A stretch of 64,000 nt of DNA from Streptomyces sp. CB02980 (lineage in GTDB: Bacteria > Actinomycetota > Actinomycetes > Streptomycetales > Streptomycetaceae). The translations under genes and the position numbers were made by a program. The DNA lies in contig NZ_JACSCH020000013.1 in the NCBI RefSeq assembly GCF_014451325.2, positions 186,001-250,000 of the forward strand, in the 5' to 3' direction. Within the stretch, counting starts at the first letter, position 1, and every line of letters starts with the position of its first letter. The notes under the pieces were generated by a model. The model saw only the letters and a list, made by a program, of their open reading frames with translations, was not told the DNA's origin and did not search any database. Positions 7,797 to 16,129 of this stretch are shown here, piece after piece.

Positions 7797-8981
7797 TCAG
7801 GGGGTGCGGCGGTCGCCGCCGCGACCGCCGAGGTTGATGCGGACGCGGGACTTGCCCGCTTCTGGAGCGGGCGCCGGCACCGGTGTCCCGGCGGCGGCCG
7901 GAGGCGGTTCGGCTGCGGCCGGCCGGGGCGCCGGGGGCGCGGGGGCCGTGGATGCCGCGGGAGCCTCCTTGCGGGGGCCGAAGGTGGAGCGGATGCGGCT
8001 CGTGCGCGACGGCCCGGCTGTGGTCGTGGCGGCCGGAGGCGTCGGGGCCTTCGTGGCACTCGGCGTGGCCGTGGTGCCCGGCCTGCGATGGCGGAGGGTG
8101 CACACCTCGGGGTCGGAGAGCGTCGCAAGGAAGGCGGCGATGTCCGGCCGGGCACGCGGGTCGGCGGACGTCATCCCGCGCAGCAGGGCGAGGAGTTCGT
8201 CCGAGAGGCGCGCGTCGAAGCGGAGCTCCGCGCCGCCGTTCACCGCGTCCGCGGGGGAGTCGAACCCCGGTTCGTACGAGGGGAGTTCGCCCACCACGTA
8301 GGTATGGGTCATCAGCCCGAGCGCGAAGATGTCGACCGCGCAGGTGAGGTCCTTGGGCCGGACCGTCCCGTCGAGTTTGATGTAGCGGAGCCACTCCGGG
8401 GCGCCGTAGACGGAGTCGCCGGCGATGGCGTCCGGCTGCGGGGGGTTCCCTGAGCCGTACGAGTCGTCGAAGTCGATCAGCTTCGCCGCGTGGAAGGCGG
8501 CGCCCTCCCGCTTCTGCACCAGCACGTTGAGCGGCTTGAGGTCACCGTGCACGGTGCCGCTGTCGTGCAGCTGCTTGAGGCTCGATCCGAGCGTCTTGAG
8601 CAGCACCATCTTCTGTCGGGGCTCCAGCGTCTGGGGCCGGTCCAGGCTGGTGGTGTCGATCCGCTCGGTGACCTTGTAGTACGTGCTGCCCACGTGGAAG
8701 AAGTCGGTGGCGAGCACGATGTTGCCACCGCCGAGGGTGTCCGGGCGCAGCCGCTTCATGACGTCTCGGTGCCGCTTCTCGAACTCCTGGGCGACCTCGC
8801 GGCGGATGCGTACGCTCTTGGAGTCGGCGGCGTCGTCGCGCGGGCGCTTGGGTTCGAGGAACTGCTTGATGAAGTACTGGCCCCCGTCCTTCTCCGCGAA
8901 GGCCCAGATGCACTTTCCACCGTTGGCGTTGGTGGGTTCGGTGACGATGCGGTAGCCCGCGATCGTGTCGCCCAGTTTCAT
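7797..8981 (-). CDS. Ser/Thr protein kinase with atypical catalytic motifs
   Basis: A 394-residue cytoplasmic kinase. The N-lobe lysine is in GGQYFIKQF (Lys39) but the usual Gly-rich loop is poorly kept (NANGGKCIWAFA). The catalytic loop reads HGDLKPLN (Asp147), with Gly in place of the Arg of HRD. The metal-binding DFG is DFD (Asp170). APE is GAPEWLRYI, and DIFALGLMTHTYV is the helix F region. So the catalytic residues are there but two hallmark neighbours differ. A Pro/Ala-rich tail (about 300-394) ends with a basic RVRINLGGRGGDRR. No membrane helix or PASTA repeat. It starts in an ATGA overlap with the PP2C-like gene, so the kinase and phosphatase are coupled. Confidence 0.85.
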   Translation of the reverse strand: MKLGDTIAGYRIVTEPTNANGGKCIWAFAEKDGGQYFIKQFLEPKRPRDDAADSKSVRIRREVAQEFEKRHRDVMKRLRPDTLGGGNIVLATDFFHVGSTYYKVTERIDTTSLDRPQTLEPRQKMVLLKTLGSSLKQLHDSGTVHGDLKPLNVLVQKREGAAFHAAKLIDFDDSYGSGNPPQPDAIAGDSVYGAPEWLRYIKLDGTVRPKDLTCAVDIFALGLMTHTYVVGELPSYEPGFDSPADAVNGGAELRFDARLSDELLALLRGMTSADPRARPDIAAFLATLSDPEVCTLRHRRPGTTATPSATKAPTPPAATTTAGPSRTSRIRSTFGPRKEAPAASTAPAPPAPRPAAAEPPPAAAGTPVPAPAPEAGKSRVRINLGGRGGDRRTP

Positions 8982-10387
8982 CGGTACTCCTCGGACGCGG
9001 GCGGCAGATAGTTCTCGTACGCGGTGCGGTAGGTCTGCCAGGTGTGGTCCTGCCAGGTGCGGACACGGGCCTGCGTCTCCTGCGGGCTCTCCGGTTCTCC
9101 CGCCGCCTCGCCGCCGCTGCGGGGGGCCGCGTCGAGGACCGCCGGGCGGCCCCGTACGTACCGCTCCGTCAGGTCGGAGAAGCGCTGCTCGTACGCGGCG
9201 ACCAGGGCCGCGAAGTCCTGGTGACCGAGGGCGAGCAGGGCGAGCGAGGCGTCGTCCCCGGTGTACCGCTGGACCCCGCGGCGGAGCAGATCGGCCCACT
9301 CGTACTCGTTGTTGGCCTGCCGCAGGGTGTCCAGGAGCAGGTACTCGAAGTCGGCGGGGGTGTGCACATAGCCGAAGTACCCGTCCGTGGCGGCGATCAG
9401 GACGCAGGGCATCTCGAACGACGCGATGTGCTGGGTGTCGATGGTGAACTTCCGGTCCGCGCAGACCACGTTGGTCATCGGCGGGTCGGTGCGCAGCAGT
9501 TCGAGGGCGTCGCTCTCGCGGGTGTGGTCCCGGGTGAGGACGTGCAGTCCGTTGGCCGGGGTGAGCACGTACGCCCGGGAGTCACCGGCCCACAGGGGGC
9601 GCAGTTCGACCGTGGACTGCTTGCCGCGGACGCGGTAGTGCACGCCGGCGAGGGTGGTCGGCAGGTGCCGGCGCATGGTGCCGCCGATCTTGCTGCGCCG
9701 CTGCGGCGCCATGGCGAGGAACCAGTCCAGGTACTGGTGCAGGCTGTCCGGACCGACCTCCTCGCCCTCCCGTGCCACCTCGCGGAACCAGCACTCCGTG
9801 GCCAGCCGGGCGACCCGGGACCCGACCCAGGCCCCGGTGTGGCGGAGTCCGTCCGGCCCCTCCCACACGGGGCCGGCGCCCGCGCCGCCCGAACCGTCGA
9901 ACACCGCGATCATGCCCTCGTCGGTGGGCCAGTGGTGGACCACGAACGGCTCGGCGTCCTCGCCGTGACCGGGCACCTGTTCGGTCCACACCGAGAGCGC
10001 CTGAAGCCCGGGGACCTCTCCCGGCGCCGACCAGACCATCTGGGGCGGCAGCCGGCGCTCGGCCGGCTTCGGCTCGTCGCCGGGCACGGCGGCAGCGCCG
10101 GGCGCCCCCTTCGGGGCCGCCTTCGGCCCCGGCCCGATCGCCGGACCGATGCCCCGCGCGGGCGCCGGTGCCGAGATCGGCGGCGGGGCTACGGGGTGAC
10201 GCCGCGGGTCCGTGGGAGCGGACGCTCCGCCGGGTCCGGGCGGCGGGGGCGGGCCGGGAGGCCCGGGCGGCAGGGGCGGTCCCGGCGGTCCGGGGGGCGG
10301 GGGCGGACCCGCGGGCGCCGGTGCGGGCGGCCGCCGGTCGGGGCGGTGCGAGGGCGCGGCCTGCCACGCCCTGTGGTCGTCTGCCAT
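8978..10387 (-). CDS. PP2C-like protein phosphatase with Pro-rich N-terminus
   Basis: A 469-residue protein. Residues 20-55 are almost entirely Pro/Gly, followed by a linker to about 110. The phosphatase domain (about 110-395) has the PP2C metal motifs: FDGSGG (Asp164), LWAGDSRAY (Asp269), IAATDGYFGY (Asp335) and TGDDASLALLAL (about 376-387). Thus the acidic metal ligands appear intact. A segment about 400-469 with WQDHTWQTYRTAYENYLPP follows. It presumably removes phosphate from targets of the neighbouring kinase. The ATG at 10387 overlaps the TGA of the upstream gene (TGATG), and its own stop overlaps the kinase start. Confidence 0.83.
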   Translation of the reverse strand: MADDHRAWQAAPSHRPDRRPPAPAPAGPPPPPGPPGPPLPPGPPGPPPPPGPGGASAPTDPRRHPVAPPPISAPAPARGIGPAIGPGPKAAPKGAPGAAAVPGDEPKPAERRLPPQMVWSAPGEVPGLQALSVWTEQVPGHGEDAEPFVVHHWPTDEGMIAVFDGSGGAGAGPVWEGPDGLRHTGAWVGSRVARLATECWFREVAREGEEVGPDSLHQYLDWFLAMAPQRRSKIGGTMRRHLPTTLAGVHYRVRGKQSTVELRPLWAGDSRAYVLTPANGLHVLTRDHTRESDALELLRTDPPMTNVVCADRKFTIDTQHIASFEMPCVLIAATDGYFGYVHTPADFEYLLLDTLRQANNEYEWADLLRRGVQRYTGDDASLALLALGHQDFAALVAAYEQRFSDLTERYVRGRPAVLDAAPRSGGEAAGEPESPQETQARVRTWQDHTWQTYRTAYENYLPPASEEYR

Positions 10388-11994
10388 CAACGCTCCCTGT
10401 CGGGTCCGGGTCGAGGGGTGTCCCGCTTGGTGGTGCCCCGCACCCTGCTCACCCGGGGCGCCGGCCGGTCGGCGGACGGTTCGCCGGGCGCGGCGTCGCG
10501 GGCCGGGGACGGCTCGGACGGCGTTCCCGGCCGGTCCGCCCGGCCGGAGTTCCGGTCCGGGCCGGGGTCCCGGTCGGGGGCGCCGCCGGAATCCCGATCG
10601 CGCCCGGAGTCCCGGTCCCGGTCGGGGGCGCGGTCCCGGCCTGATTCCCGGACCCGGCCCGGGTCGCGGTCGCGGTCCCGGCCCGGGTCCCGGTCGCGAC
10701 CGGGGTCTCGGTCCCGGCCCGGGTCCCGGCCCGGATCCCTGTCACGGTCCCGGCCCGCGCTCGGATCCGGCAGGGGTTCGTCCTCGGGCGGCCCGTAGCC
10801 CCCGGCACCGCGCGACGCCCCGCCGTCCCGTCCGTCGTACCGTCCGCCGTCCCGCCCGCGTCCGCCGTCGTGGTCCGCCGGGCGGCCGTCGCGGCCCGGG
10901 CGGCCGACCGATCCGTAGCCCTCGGTACGAGCCGCGCCGTACGTCCCCGAGACCCGGCTGCCACCGGACCGGGCGGGGCCCGCGTCGCCGGGCCGGGTGC
11001 CCCGCGCGTCCCCGTCTCCCGACGTCCCGCCCCGCACCACCTCGCCGCGCAGCGCACCGCGCGTCCCCCGGGGCTCGTCCTCGGTCCCGGATCCCGGGCC
11101 GAGGGCCGGCGGCGGGTCCGTGGCGCGGGCGAGCGAGCCGCGCAGCCGCCCGCGCCGGGCGGCGCCGTCGAAGAGCCCGTCGCCCTCGCGCAGGACCTCC
11201 TCCAGGACGGTCCGCTCCAGCTCGGCCTGCTCGAAGGGCTCCCGGTCCGCGTCGCCGCGCTCCAGGACCAGGCGCATGATCTCGCGCCGCACCTCGCGCT
11301 TCTCGGCCTCGTTCTTCTCGATCCAGGTGAGGGCGGCGCGAGGGCCCTCCTTCTCCATGATCTCGGCGATCAGGCCGTCGAGGCCCTCCTCGCGGATCAT
11401 GTCCAGGTGCCGTTCGCGCCGCATCCCGGAGAGCCGGGTCTCCCGGACGACGTCCCGGAAGTCGCGCCCGCTGGTGGCGATCTCGTCCTCGTCGACGAGG
11501 AGTTCGACGTGCACGTTCCGCAGGCGCACCGCGTCGTCACCGGTGAACCCCGCCACCGTCGCGTTCAACGCCCCCTCCGCCTGGTGGAACTGGGCGATGT
11601 CGTACTCCCGCGAGACCTCGCGCAGCGTCTTCCGTAGATAGTCGAAGAGCGTCTCGCTCATGTCCCGGATGCCGCGGGCCACGACCTGGGCCGGGTCCGC
11701 GACCCGGCACACGAGGTCCACCCGGCTGCGGAAGGAGAACGTGTGGTCACGGCTGAGGAGCGGGATGTCGAGGACGAGCCGGTGCTCCGTCAGGTCGACG
11801 GTGAACATCCCGCTGTACGCGCCGAAGCGGGAGGAGGGGATCTCCTCCCCGGTGCGTATCGTCAGGGACGGACCGCTCGCCCGGACCAGGACCAGCGCGC
11901 GGCCGGGCTGCGGCGGCCGTACCGGACTCGTCAGCCGCCACTTGGGCAGTTCCTCGTAGGACAGCACCGGGTCGTAGGTCTGCTGTTCTCCCAC
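10387..11994 (-). CDS. SPFH/band-7-like protein with Arg-Asp-rich tail
   Basis: A 535-residue protein. Residues about 25-165 follow the pattern of an SPFH/band-7 domain: VDLTEHRLVLDIPLLSRDHT, then FRSRVDLVCRVADPAQVV, then a long amphipathic helix and VRLRNVHVELLVDEDEI. A charged helical region (about 165-275) with REEGLDGLIAEIMEKEG could form a coiled coil. The C-terminal part (about 300-535) is low-complexity, with many Arg-Asp and DPGRDRD repeats. SPFH proteins assemble into scaffolds, often at membranes, but no membrane helix is visible here. The GTG at 11994 has a perfect AAGGAGG six bases upstream. It is coupled to the phosphatase gene by a TGATG overlap. The domain call is from pattern only. 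Confidence 0.6.
   Translation of the reverse strand: MGEQQTYDPVLSYEELPKWRLTSPVRPPQPGRALVLVRASGPSLTIRTGEEIPSSRFGAYSGMFTVDLTEHRLVLDIPLLSRDHTFSFRSRVDLVCRVADPAQVVARGIRDMSETLFDYLRKTLREVSREYDIAQFHQAEGALNATVAGFTGDDAVRLRNVHVELLVDEDEIATSGRDFRDVVRETRLSGMRRERHLDMIREEGLDGLIAEIMEKEGPRAALTWIEKNEAEKREVRREIMRLVLERGDADREPFEQAELERTVLEEVLREGDGLFDGAARRGRLRGSLARATDPPPALGPGSGTEDEPRGTRGALRGEVVRGGTSGDGDARGTRPGDAGPARSGGSRVSGTYGAARTEGYGSVGRPGRDGRPADHDGGRGRDGGRYDGRDGGASRGAGGYGPPEDEPLPDPSAGRDRDRDPGRDPGRDRDPGRDRDPGRDRDRDPGRVRESGRDRAPDRDRDSGRDRDSGGAPDRDPGPDRNSGRADRPGTPSEPSPARDAAPGEPSADRPAPRVSRVRGTTKRDTPRPGPDRER
10545..10760. repeat. Degenerate GC-rich repeats encoding the Arg-Asp tail
   Basis: Irregular 12-21-bp repeats built on the plus-strand words CGGTCCCGG, CCCGGGTCC and GGTCGCG encode alternating Arg/Asp/Gly/Pro on the minus strand. 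The repeats are inside the SPFH-like gene and keep the reading frame. Such DNA readily changes length by slippage. Confidence 0.7.
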
Positions 11995-12105
11995 GGGTAC
12001 CTCCTTCCACTTCCTCGGGACGTCCGTCCGTCTCGGACGGGGCGGTTCGAACGGTCGGGTCGCACGGTCGCGCCGCACGGTCGGGTCGTACTCGGGACGT
12101 CCGGT

Positions 12106-14370
12106 TCAGGTCGTACGGGCCAGCGCGGCACGGATCAGTGCGGCGTTCCGGGACGGCCGCTCGCGGTCCTTCGCCCACTTGTCCAGCCACCACAACAGCC
12201 GCTCGCGGTGTGAGCCCGGTTTCCGGGAGACGTCCCACAGGAGGCGGTTCAGCGCTTCGAGGGTGGGCCGGCCGCCGCGTTCGGCGTGGACGTCGATCCA
12301 GTCGCGCAGCGCGAGCAGGGCCGTGTCCTGCAGCGGGCGGCGGGCCAGCGACCGCGCCCACAACTCCGCCATCCGCTCCTCGTGTTCGGGAAGAACGCTC
12401 AGCAGCAGGGGTACGCCGGACACGCCCTCCACCGGCCCGTCGACCATCGGCTCGTACGGCCGGCCCGTCGCGAAGAGGAAGGCGGACAGCGTCTTGACGA
12501 CCATGGGGGAGAGGTCCTGCGGCTCGGACCAGTCCAGATAGGCGTCGAGCAGCTCCCCCGCCCGCCCCTGGTGCACCAGGTGGACCCCGCCCCAGGCCAC
12601 GGACGGCAGGGTGCCCCAGTCGTCGTCGCGGTCGAGGGCGTCGTGCAGCACGGCCACCGCGCGCGCCGGCGCCTCCCGGCCGAGGAGCCCGCCCGCCGTG
12701 TTCGCGGCCGTCCCGGCGAGCCGCCGCTGACGGGCCGAACTGCCGCCGCGTGCCCAGCCGTGCAGCAGCTCCCACACGGCCTCGGCCGAGTCCTCCCGGC
12801 TTCCCGCCACGCCGAGCGCGGTCGCGGCGGCCTGGCGGAGCTGCCAGGAGTCCGCGGCGGCCCAGGTGGTGAGGAAGCGGTGCACCGCGTAGTGGTGGTC
12901 GGCCCAGGCGAGGATCCCGGCGGCGACGGCGGCCCGGGCGCGGACCTCCAGGTCGTGGTGGTCGAGGAGCCGGCGCAGCCAGCTGAGCAGGGCCTCGCGC
13001 CAGCCGTCGAGCCCGGTCCAGGCGTAGATCAGGACGACCTGCCCGAGCAGCGGGTTCCGGAAGCGCACCCGGGGCGGTCCCGAGGAGCCGGCGTCGAGGC
13101 GGATCCACTGCTGTTCGTCGCCGAGCCGGTCCCTGAACCGCACGTCCGGCGGCGCGGGTTCGGGGATCGCGAGCGCGGCCCGGAGCCGTACGGCCGCCTC
13201 GGCGACGGTCAGGTAGCCGCTGTCCTCCAGGACGGCGGCGGCCAGCGCGAACGCCACCGCCTCCGGGTTCCGGTGCCGGTCGAACCACGTCCGCACCTGG
13301 TCGCTCGGGTCGCGCAGCGCGGCCGCCGCGGCGACCACGTCCCGGCCCGCCGAGATGTCGGCGGCGAGGCGTGCGGCGTGCCGGGCGGCGGGCATCTCGC
13401 GCAGCGTGTCGGCGACCCCGCCGGACGCGAGCGTGGCGCGCAGCTCGGCACGGGCCTCCCGTGAACCGCCGTGCCCGAGCACCCGCCGTTCGAGGACGGC
13501 CAGCGGGTCCACGGGCGCGAGGGCGTGCACGGCCACCGACTCGGAGCCGTCCGCCCGGACGCTGACGGCCAGGTCCTGGCCGCCGGTCAGGACCAGATGG
13601 CAGCCGTGCGCGTGCAGCGCCGCCACGACGGCCGGAAGCCTGCGGGGGAGCGCCTCGAAGTCCCGCGCGCCGGCCCGTCCGTCCTCGACGGCGACCAGGT
13701 ATCCGCTGTCCTTGACCGGTGGTTCCCACTCGGGGGCGAGGACGGCCGCCGGGTCGAGGAGCCGGTGGCAGACACCGCCGCCGTCGGCGCCGCCCAGCGC
13801 GAGGGCCTCGGCGAGCAGATTGACGGCGGTGGCCTCGCGGCCGCTGCCCGAGGGCCCGGCCAGGACCAGGAGCCGGCGCTCGCACAGCGAGGTCAACGCG
13901 GAGTCGTACCCCTCGGGCTGGACGAACAGCTCGGTGTGGTCGACCAGTTCCGCGGCGCCGAGCGGCAGCACGGACCCGCCGCCGCGATGGGCGGCGCGGG
14001 CGTGCCGCTCGCCTCCGGCGTTGAACCCGCCGCCGAAGCTGACCGTGTCGTTGAAGAGCGCCAGGGTGCCGATCCGGGTGCCGGACGCGTCGGCGTTGAG
14101 ACGCTGCGCGATGAGGTCCGCGATGGCGCCCGCCCGCTGCGCCTCGGACCGTTCGGCGTCGTCGGCGGCCGAGCCCTCCTTGAGGGAGCGCAGGGCGTCG
14201 GACTCGCTGACGGGGCCGTCCTGCTCCGGCCCGCCCCCGCGTGGCTCGCCCTTCGCGGAGCCCTCGGACGCGCCCTTCGGGGCGTCGGGAGAGGAAGGCG
14301 GGGTGGGGGTGGGATCGGAGCGGTCAGTCTTACCGCCGGCCGACGGCTCGACGGTGGTTTCCTCGCTCAT
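12106..14370 (-). CDS. Large protein with degenerate P-loop and helical-repeat C-terminus
   Basis: A 754-residue protein I cannot assign to a named family. Residues 1-85 are a charged, disordered-looking leader. A segment around 95-120 (TLALFNDTVSFGGGFNAGG) precedes an NTPase-like core with LLVLAGPSGSGREATAVNLL at about 168-187. This is a Walker A in which the invariant Lys is Arg. GYLVAVEDG and CHLVLTGG look like the Walker B and sensor strands. The rest (about 330-754) is all-helical with WxxxLLxWLRRLL and ARAAVAAGILAWADHH units, like HEAT/TPR-type repeats. The architecture resembles STAND-type ATPases in signalling or defence, but that is inference. It lies 111 bases upstream of the SPFH-like gene on the same strand, probably the same transcript. 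Confidence 0.6.
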   Translation of the reverse strand: MSEETTVEPSAGGKTDRSDPTPTPPSSPDAPKGASEGSAKGEPRGGGPEQDGPVSESDALRSLKEGSAADDAERSEAQRAGAIADLIAQRLNADASGTRIGTLALFNDTVSFGGGFNAGGERHARAAHRGGGSVLPLGAAELVDHTELFVQPEGYDSALTSLCERRLLVLAGPSGSGREATAVNLLAEALALGGADGGGVCHRLLDPAAVLAPEWEPPVKDSGYLVAVEDGRAGARDFEALPRRLPAVVAALHAHGCHLVLTGGQDLAVSVRADGSESVAVHALAPVDPLAVLERRVLGHGGSREARAELRATLASGGVADTLREMPAARHAARLAADISAGRDVVAAAAALRDPSDQVRTWFDRHRNPEAVAFALAAAVLEDSGYLTVAEAAVRLRAALAIPEPAPPDVRFRDRLGDEQQWIRLDAGSSGPPRVRFRNPLLGQVVLIYAWTGLDGWREALLSWLRRLLDHHDLEVRARAAVAAGILAWADHHYAVHRFLTTWAAADSWQLRQAAATALGVAGSREDSAEAVWELLHGWARGGSSARQRRLAGTAANTAGGLLGREAPARAVAVLHDALDRDDDWGTLPSVAWGGVHLVHQGRAGELLDAYLDWSEPQDLSPMVVKTLSAFLFATGRPYEPMVDGPVEGVSGVPLLLSVLPEHEERMAELWARSLARRPLQDTALLALRDWIDVHAERGGRPTLEALNRLLWDVSRKPGSHRERLLWWLDKWAKDRERPSRNAALIRAALARTT

Positions 14371-14427
14371 GGCACAGGTCTTCCGGGGTGGGTCGGCGAA
14401 GAGGCGGCACGAGCACGGCCGCCTCCA

Positions 14428-14523
14428 CTGATCGGGGACGCGCCGCCCCCTCCGAGCGAGGACGTACTGCCCTCGCTGGTCGGGGACGTCCCGCCCTCTC
14501 TGATCGGGGACGTACGGACGTCG
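14428..14523. repeat. Four tandem 24-bp repeats in an intergenic gap
   Basis: Four consecutive 24-bp units at 14428-14451, 14452-14475, 14476-14499 and 14500-14523. Units 1, 3 and 4 share CTGRTCGGGGACG at their start; unit 2 is more diverged (CCGAGCGAGGACG). The array fills most of the 153-bp gap between the small gene ending at 14524 and the 754-residue gene starting at 14370, so it lies in the leader of the latter. Confidence 0.75.
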
Positions 14524-14922
14524 TCAGGAGACGTTCCAGTCGCCCTTGATCTCGACCTTCTCGTTGAAGATCTGGGCGTTCTTGATCAGCGCCGCGGTCA
14601 CCTGCGGGCCGCCGCGCCCGGAGGCCGCGACGGCCTCGTCGACGAGCTGCCGGATGTCGGTCTCGAAGTCCCGGTCGCGCAGCATGTGCGCCTGGAGCAT
14701 CCGCTCCAGGTCATGCTGGCCGGTTTCGTCGTCCGGCGCGTCGGTCACCCGCTCAAGGGCGGCCTCGGCGTCGCCGTCCCCGCGGAACCGTTCCCTGATC
14801 CGGGCGACCAGCCGGGCCCCACCGGTCCAGCCGCTCCGTCCGGCCTCCTGGCCCGTGGCCTCCAAAGCACCCTTGACCACGAGCGCGACGCCCGCAGCGG
14901 CGATGGCCGTCAGTGGATCCAT
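14524..14922 (-). CDS. Small accessory protein, first gene of the kinase/phosphatase cluster
   Basis: A 132-residue protein with no family I recognise. It begins with a short hydrophobic helix (MDPLTAIAAAGVALVVKGAL) that could be a membrane anchor or a packed helix. A basic region (RLVARIRERFRGDGDAEAAL) and an acidic helical stretch follow, ending in IFNEKVEIKGDWNVS. The C-terminal beta-like tail resembles short tails seen on small partner proteins of NTPase-centred systems, though this is only pattern similarity. GGGGGAAC lies 4-11 bases before the ATG. It lies upstream of the large P-loop-like gene on the same strand, with four tandem repeats between them. Confidence 0.6.
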   Translation of the reverse strand: MDPLTAIAAAGVALVVKGALEATGQEAGRSGWTGGARLVARIRERFRGDGDAEAALERVTDAPDDETGQHDLERMLQAHMLRDRDFETDIRQLVDEAVAASGRGGPQVTAALIKNAQIFNEKVEIKGDWNVS

Positions 14923-15079
14923 GTGTTCCCCCGGTTGTTCCGCGCACTCACCCGCACACGAGTGAGGCCATTCAAGTGCTCACCGTGCGGGACGCCAGGG
15001 GTTCGGCGAACAATGACCGAAATCCGACGGCCTGTCGGGGCGGGTGATGGCCGGATCTCGTACGGGGACGGGCGCGACG

Positions 15080-15865
15080 TCAGTGGACGGAGAAGCCGCC
15101 GTCCACGAAGAGGGACTGGCCCGTGACGTACGCGGAGGAGGTGCTCGCCAGGAAGACGGCCGCGCCCGCGAAGTCCTCGGCGAGACCGTTGCGGCCGACC
15201 ATCGTGCGGGCCGCCAGCGCGGCCACCTTCTCCGGGTCGGAGGAGAGCCGCACGTTGAGCGGGGTCATCACGAAGCCGGGGACCAGGGTGTTGGCCGTGA
15301 CGCCGTACGGGGACCAGGCCTCGGCCTGCGAACGGGCAAGCGACTCCAGGGCGCCCTTGGACACCCCGTACGCGCCGCTCTGCACGAACGCGCGGTGCGC
15401 CTGCTGGGAGGTGATGTGGATGATCCGGCCGAAGCCGCGCTCGGCCATGCCGGGACCGAAGCGCCGGCCGAGGAGGAAGGGGGCCTCCAGGTTCACCGTC
15501 ATGGTGGTGTCCCAGACCTCGTCGCTGAGTTCGCCGAGCGGGGGTCGGAGATTGATGCCGGCCGAGTTGACCAGGATGTCCGGCTCGCCGAACACGGCCG
15601 CCGCCTCCTCGGCCCCGGCCTTGATCCCCGCGCGCGTGCCCAGATCGGCGCTCACCCATGCCGCCCGGCAGCCGTCGGCCGTCAACTCGTCGACGGTCGT
15701 GACCAGATCCGCCTCCTTGCGCGCGATCACCACGACGCTCGCCCCGGCGCGGGCGAGGGCCCCGGCGATGGCACGTCCGATGCCGGAGCTGCCGCCGGTG
15801 ACGAGGGCGGTGCGGCCTTCGAGGGAGAAGAGGTCGGAGAGGTACCCGCCGGGCGTCGTGCTCAT
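15080..15865 (-). CDS. SDR-family oxidoreductase
   Basis: A 261-residue classical short-chain dehydrogenase/reductase. The NAD(P)-binding loop TGGSSGIG is at about residues 21-28, NSAG at about 97-100, and the catalytic Ser and YxxxK appear in ITSQQAHRAFVQSGAYGVSK (about 145-164). After the core come PGFVMTPLN and FLASTSSAYVTGQSLFVDGG, standard for the family. Acidic or basic cofactor residues do not settle NADH versus NADPH; ARKEAD after the second strand leans to NADPH. The overall sequence is closest to gluconate-5-dehydrogenase/3-oxoacyl reductase types, but the substrate cannot be read off. The ATG at 15865 was preferred over an upstream in-frame start at 15934. Confidence 0.88.
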   Translation of the reverse strand: MSTTPGGYLSDLFSLEGRTALVTGGSSGIGRAIAGALARAGASVVVIARKEADLVTTVDELTADGCRAAWVSADLGTRAGIKAGAEEAAAVFGEPDILVNSAGINLRPPLGELSDEVWDTTMTVNLEAPFLLGRRFGPGMAERGFGRIIHITSQQAHRAFVQSGAYGVSKGALESLARSQAEAWSPYGVTANTLVPGFVMTPLNVRLSSDPEKVAALAARTMVGRNGLAEDFAGAAVFLASTSSAYVTGQSLFVDGGFSVH

Positions 15866-15949
15866 CTGGTCTGTGCTCCTCGCGTCGTACGTGTACCGGC
15901 CCGTCCGCGTGCGGTGGAGGGCAGGTACACGCATCCTGTCAGACGCGGC

Positions 15950-16129
15950 TCAGACCAGTTCGGCGAGGAACTCCGTCCAGGTGGAGGGGGAGAGGGCGAG
16001 CTGGGGGCCGGTGGGGTTCTTGGAGTCGCGAACGTGGATGGTGGAGGGGCAGGTGGCGACTTCTACGCAGTTGCCGCCGTCACCGGTGCTGTAGCTGCTC
16101 TTGAACCAGGCAAGTTCAGTCGTGCTCAT
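15950..16129 (-). CDS. DUF397-domain small protein
   Basis: A 59-residue DUF397 protein: LAWFKSSYSTGDGGNCVEVA at residues 6-25 and VRDSKNPTGPQLALSPSTW are the family signature. These proteins are almost always encoded right after an XRE/DUF5753 regulator in Streptomyces, as here, where its ATG overlaps the regulator's TGA. They appear to modulate the paired regulator in development and antibiotic control (compare the WhiJ-type loci). No enzymatic motif is seen. Confidence 0.93.
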   Translation of the reverse strand: MSTTELAWFKSSYSTGDGGNCVEVATCPSTIHVRDSKNPTGPQLALSPSTWTEFLAELV

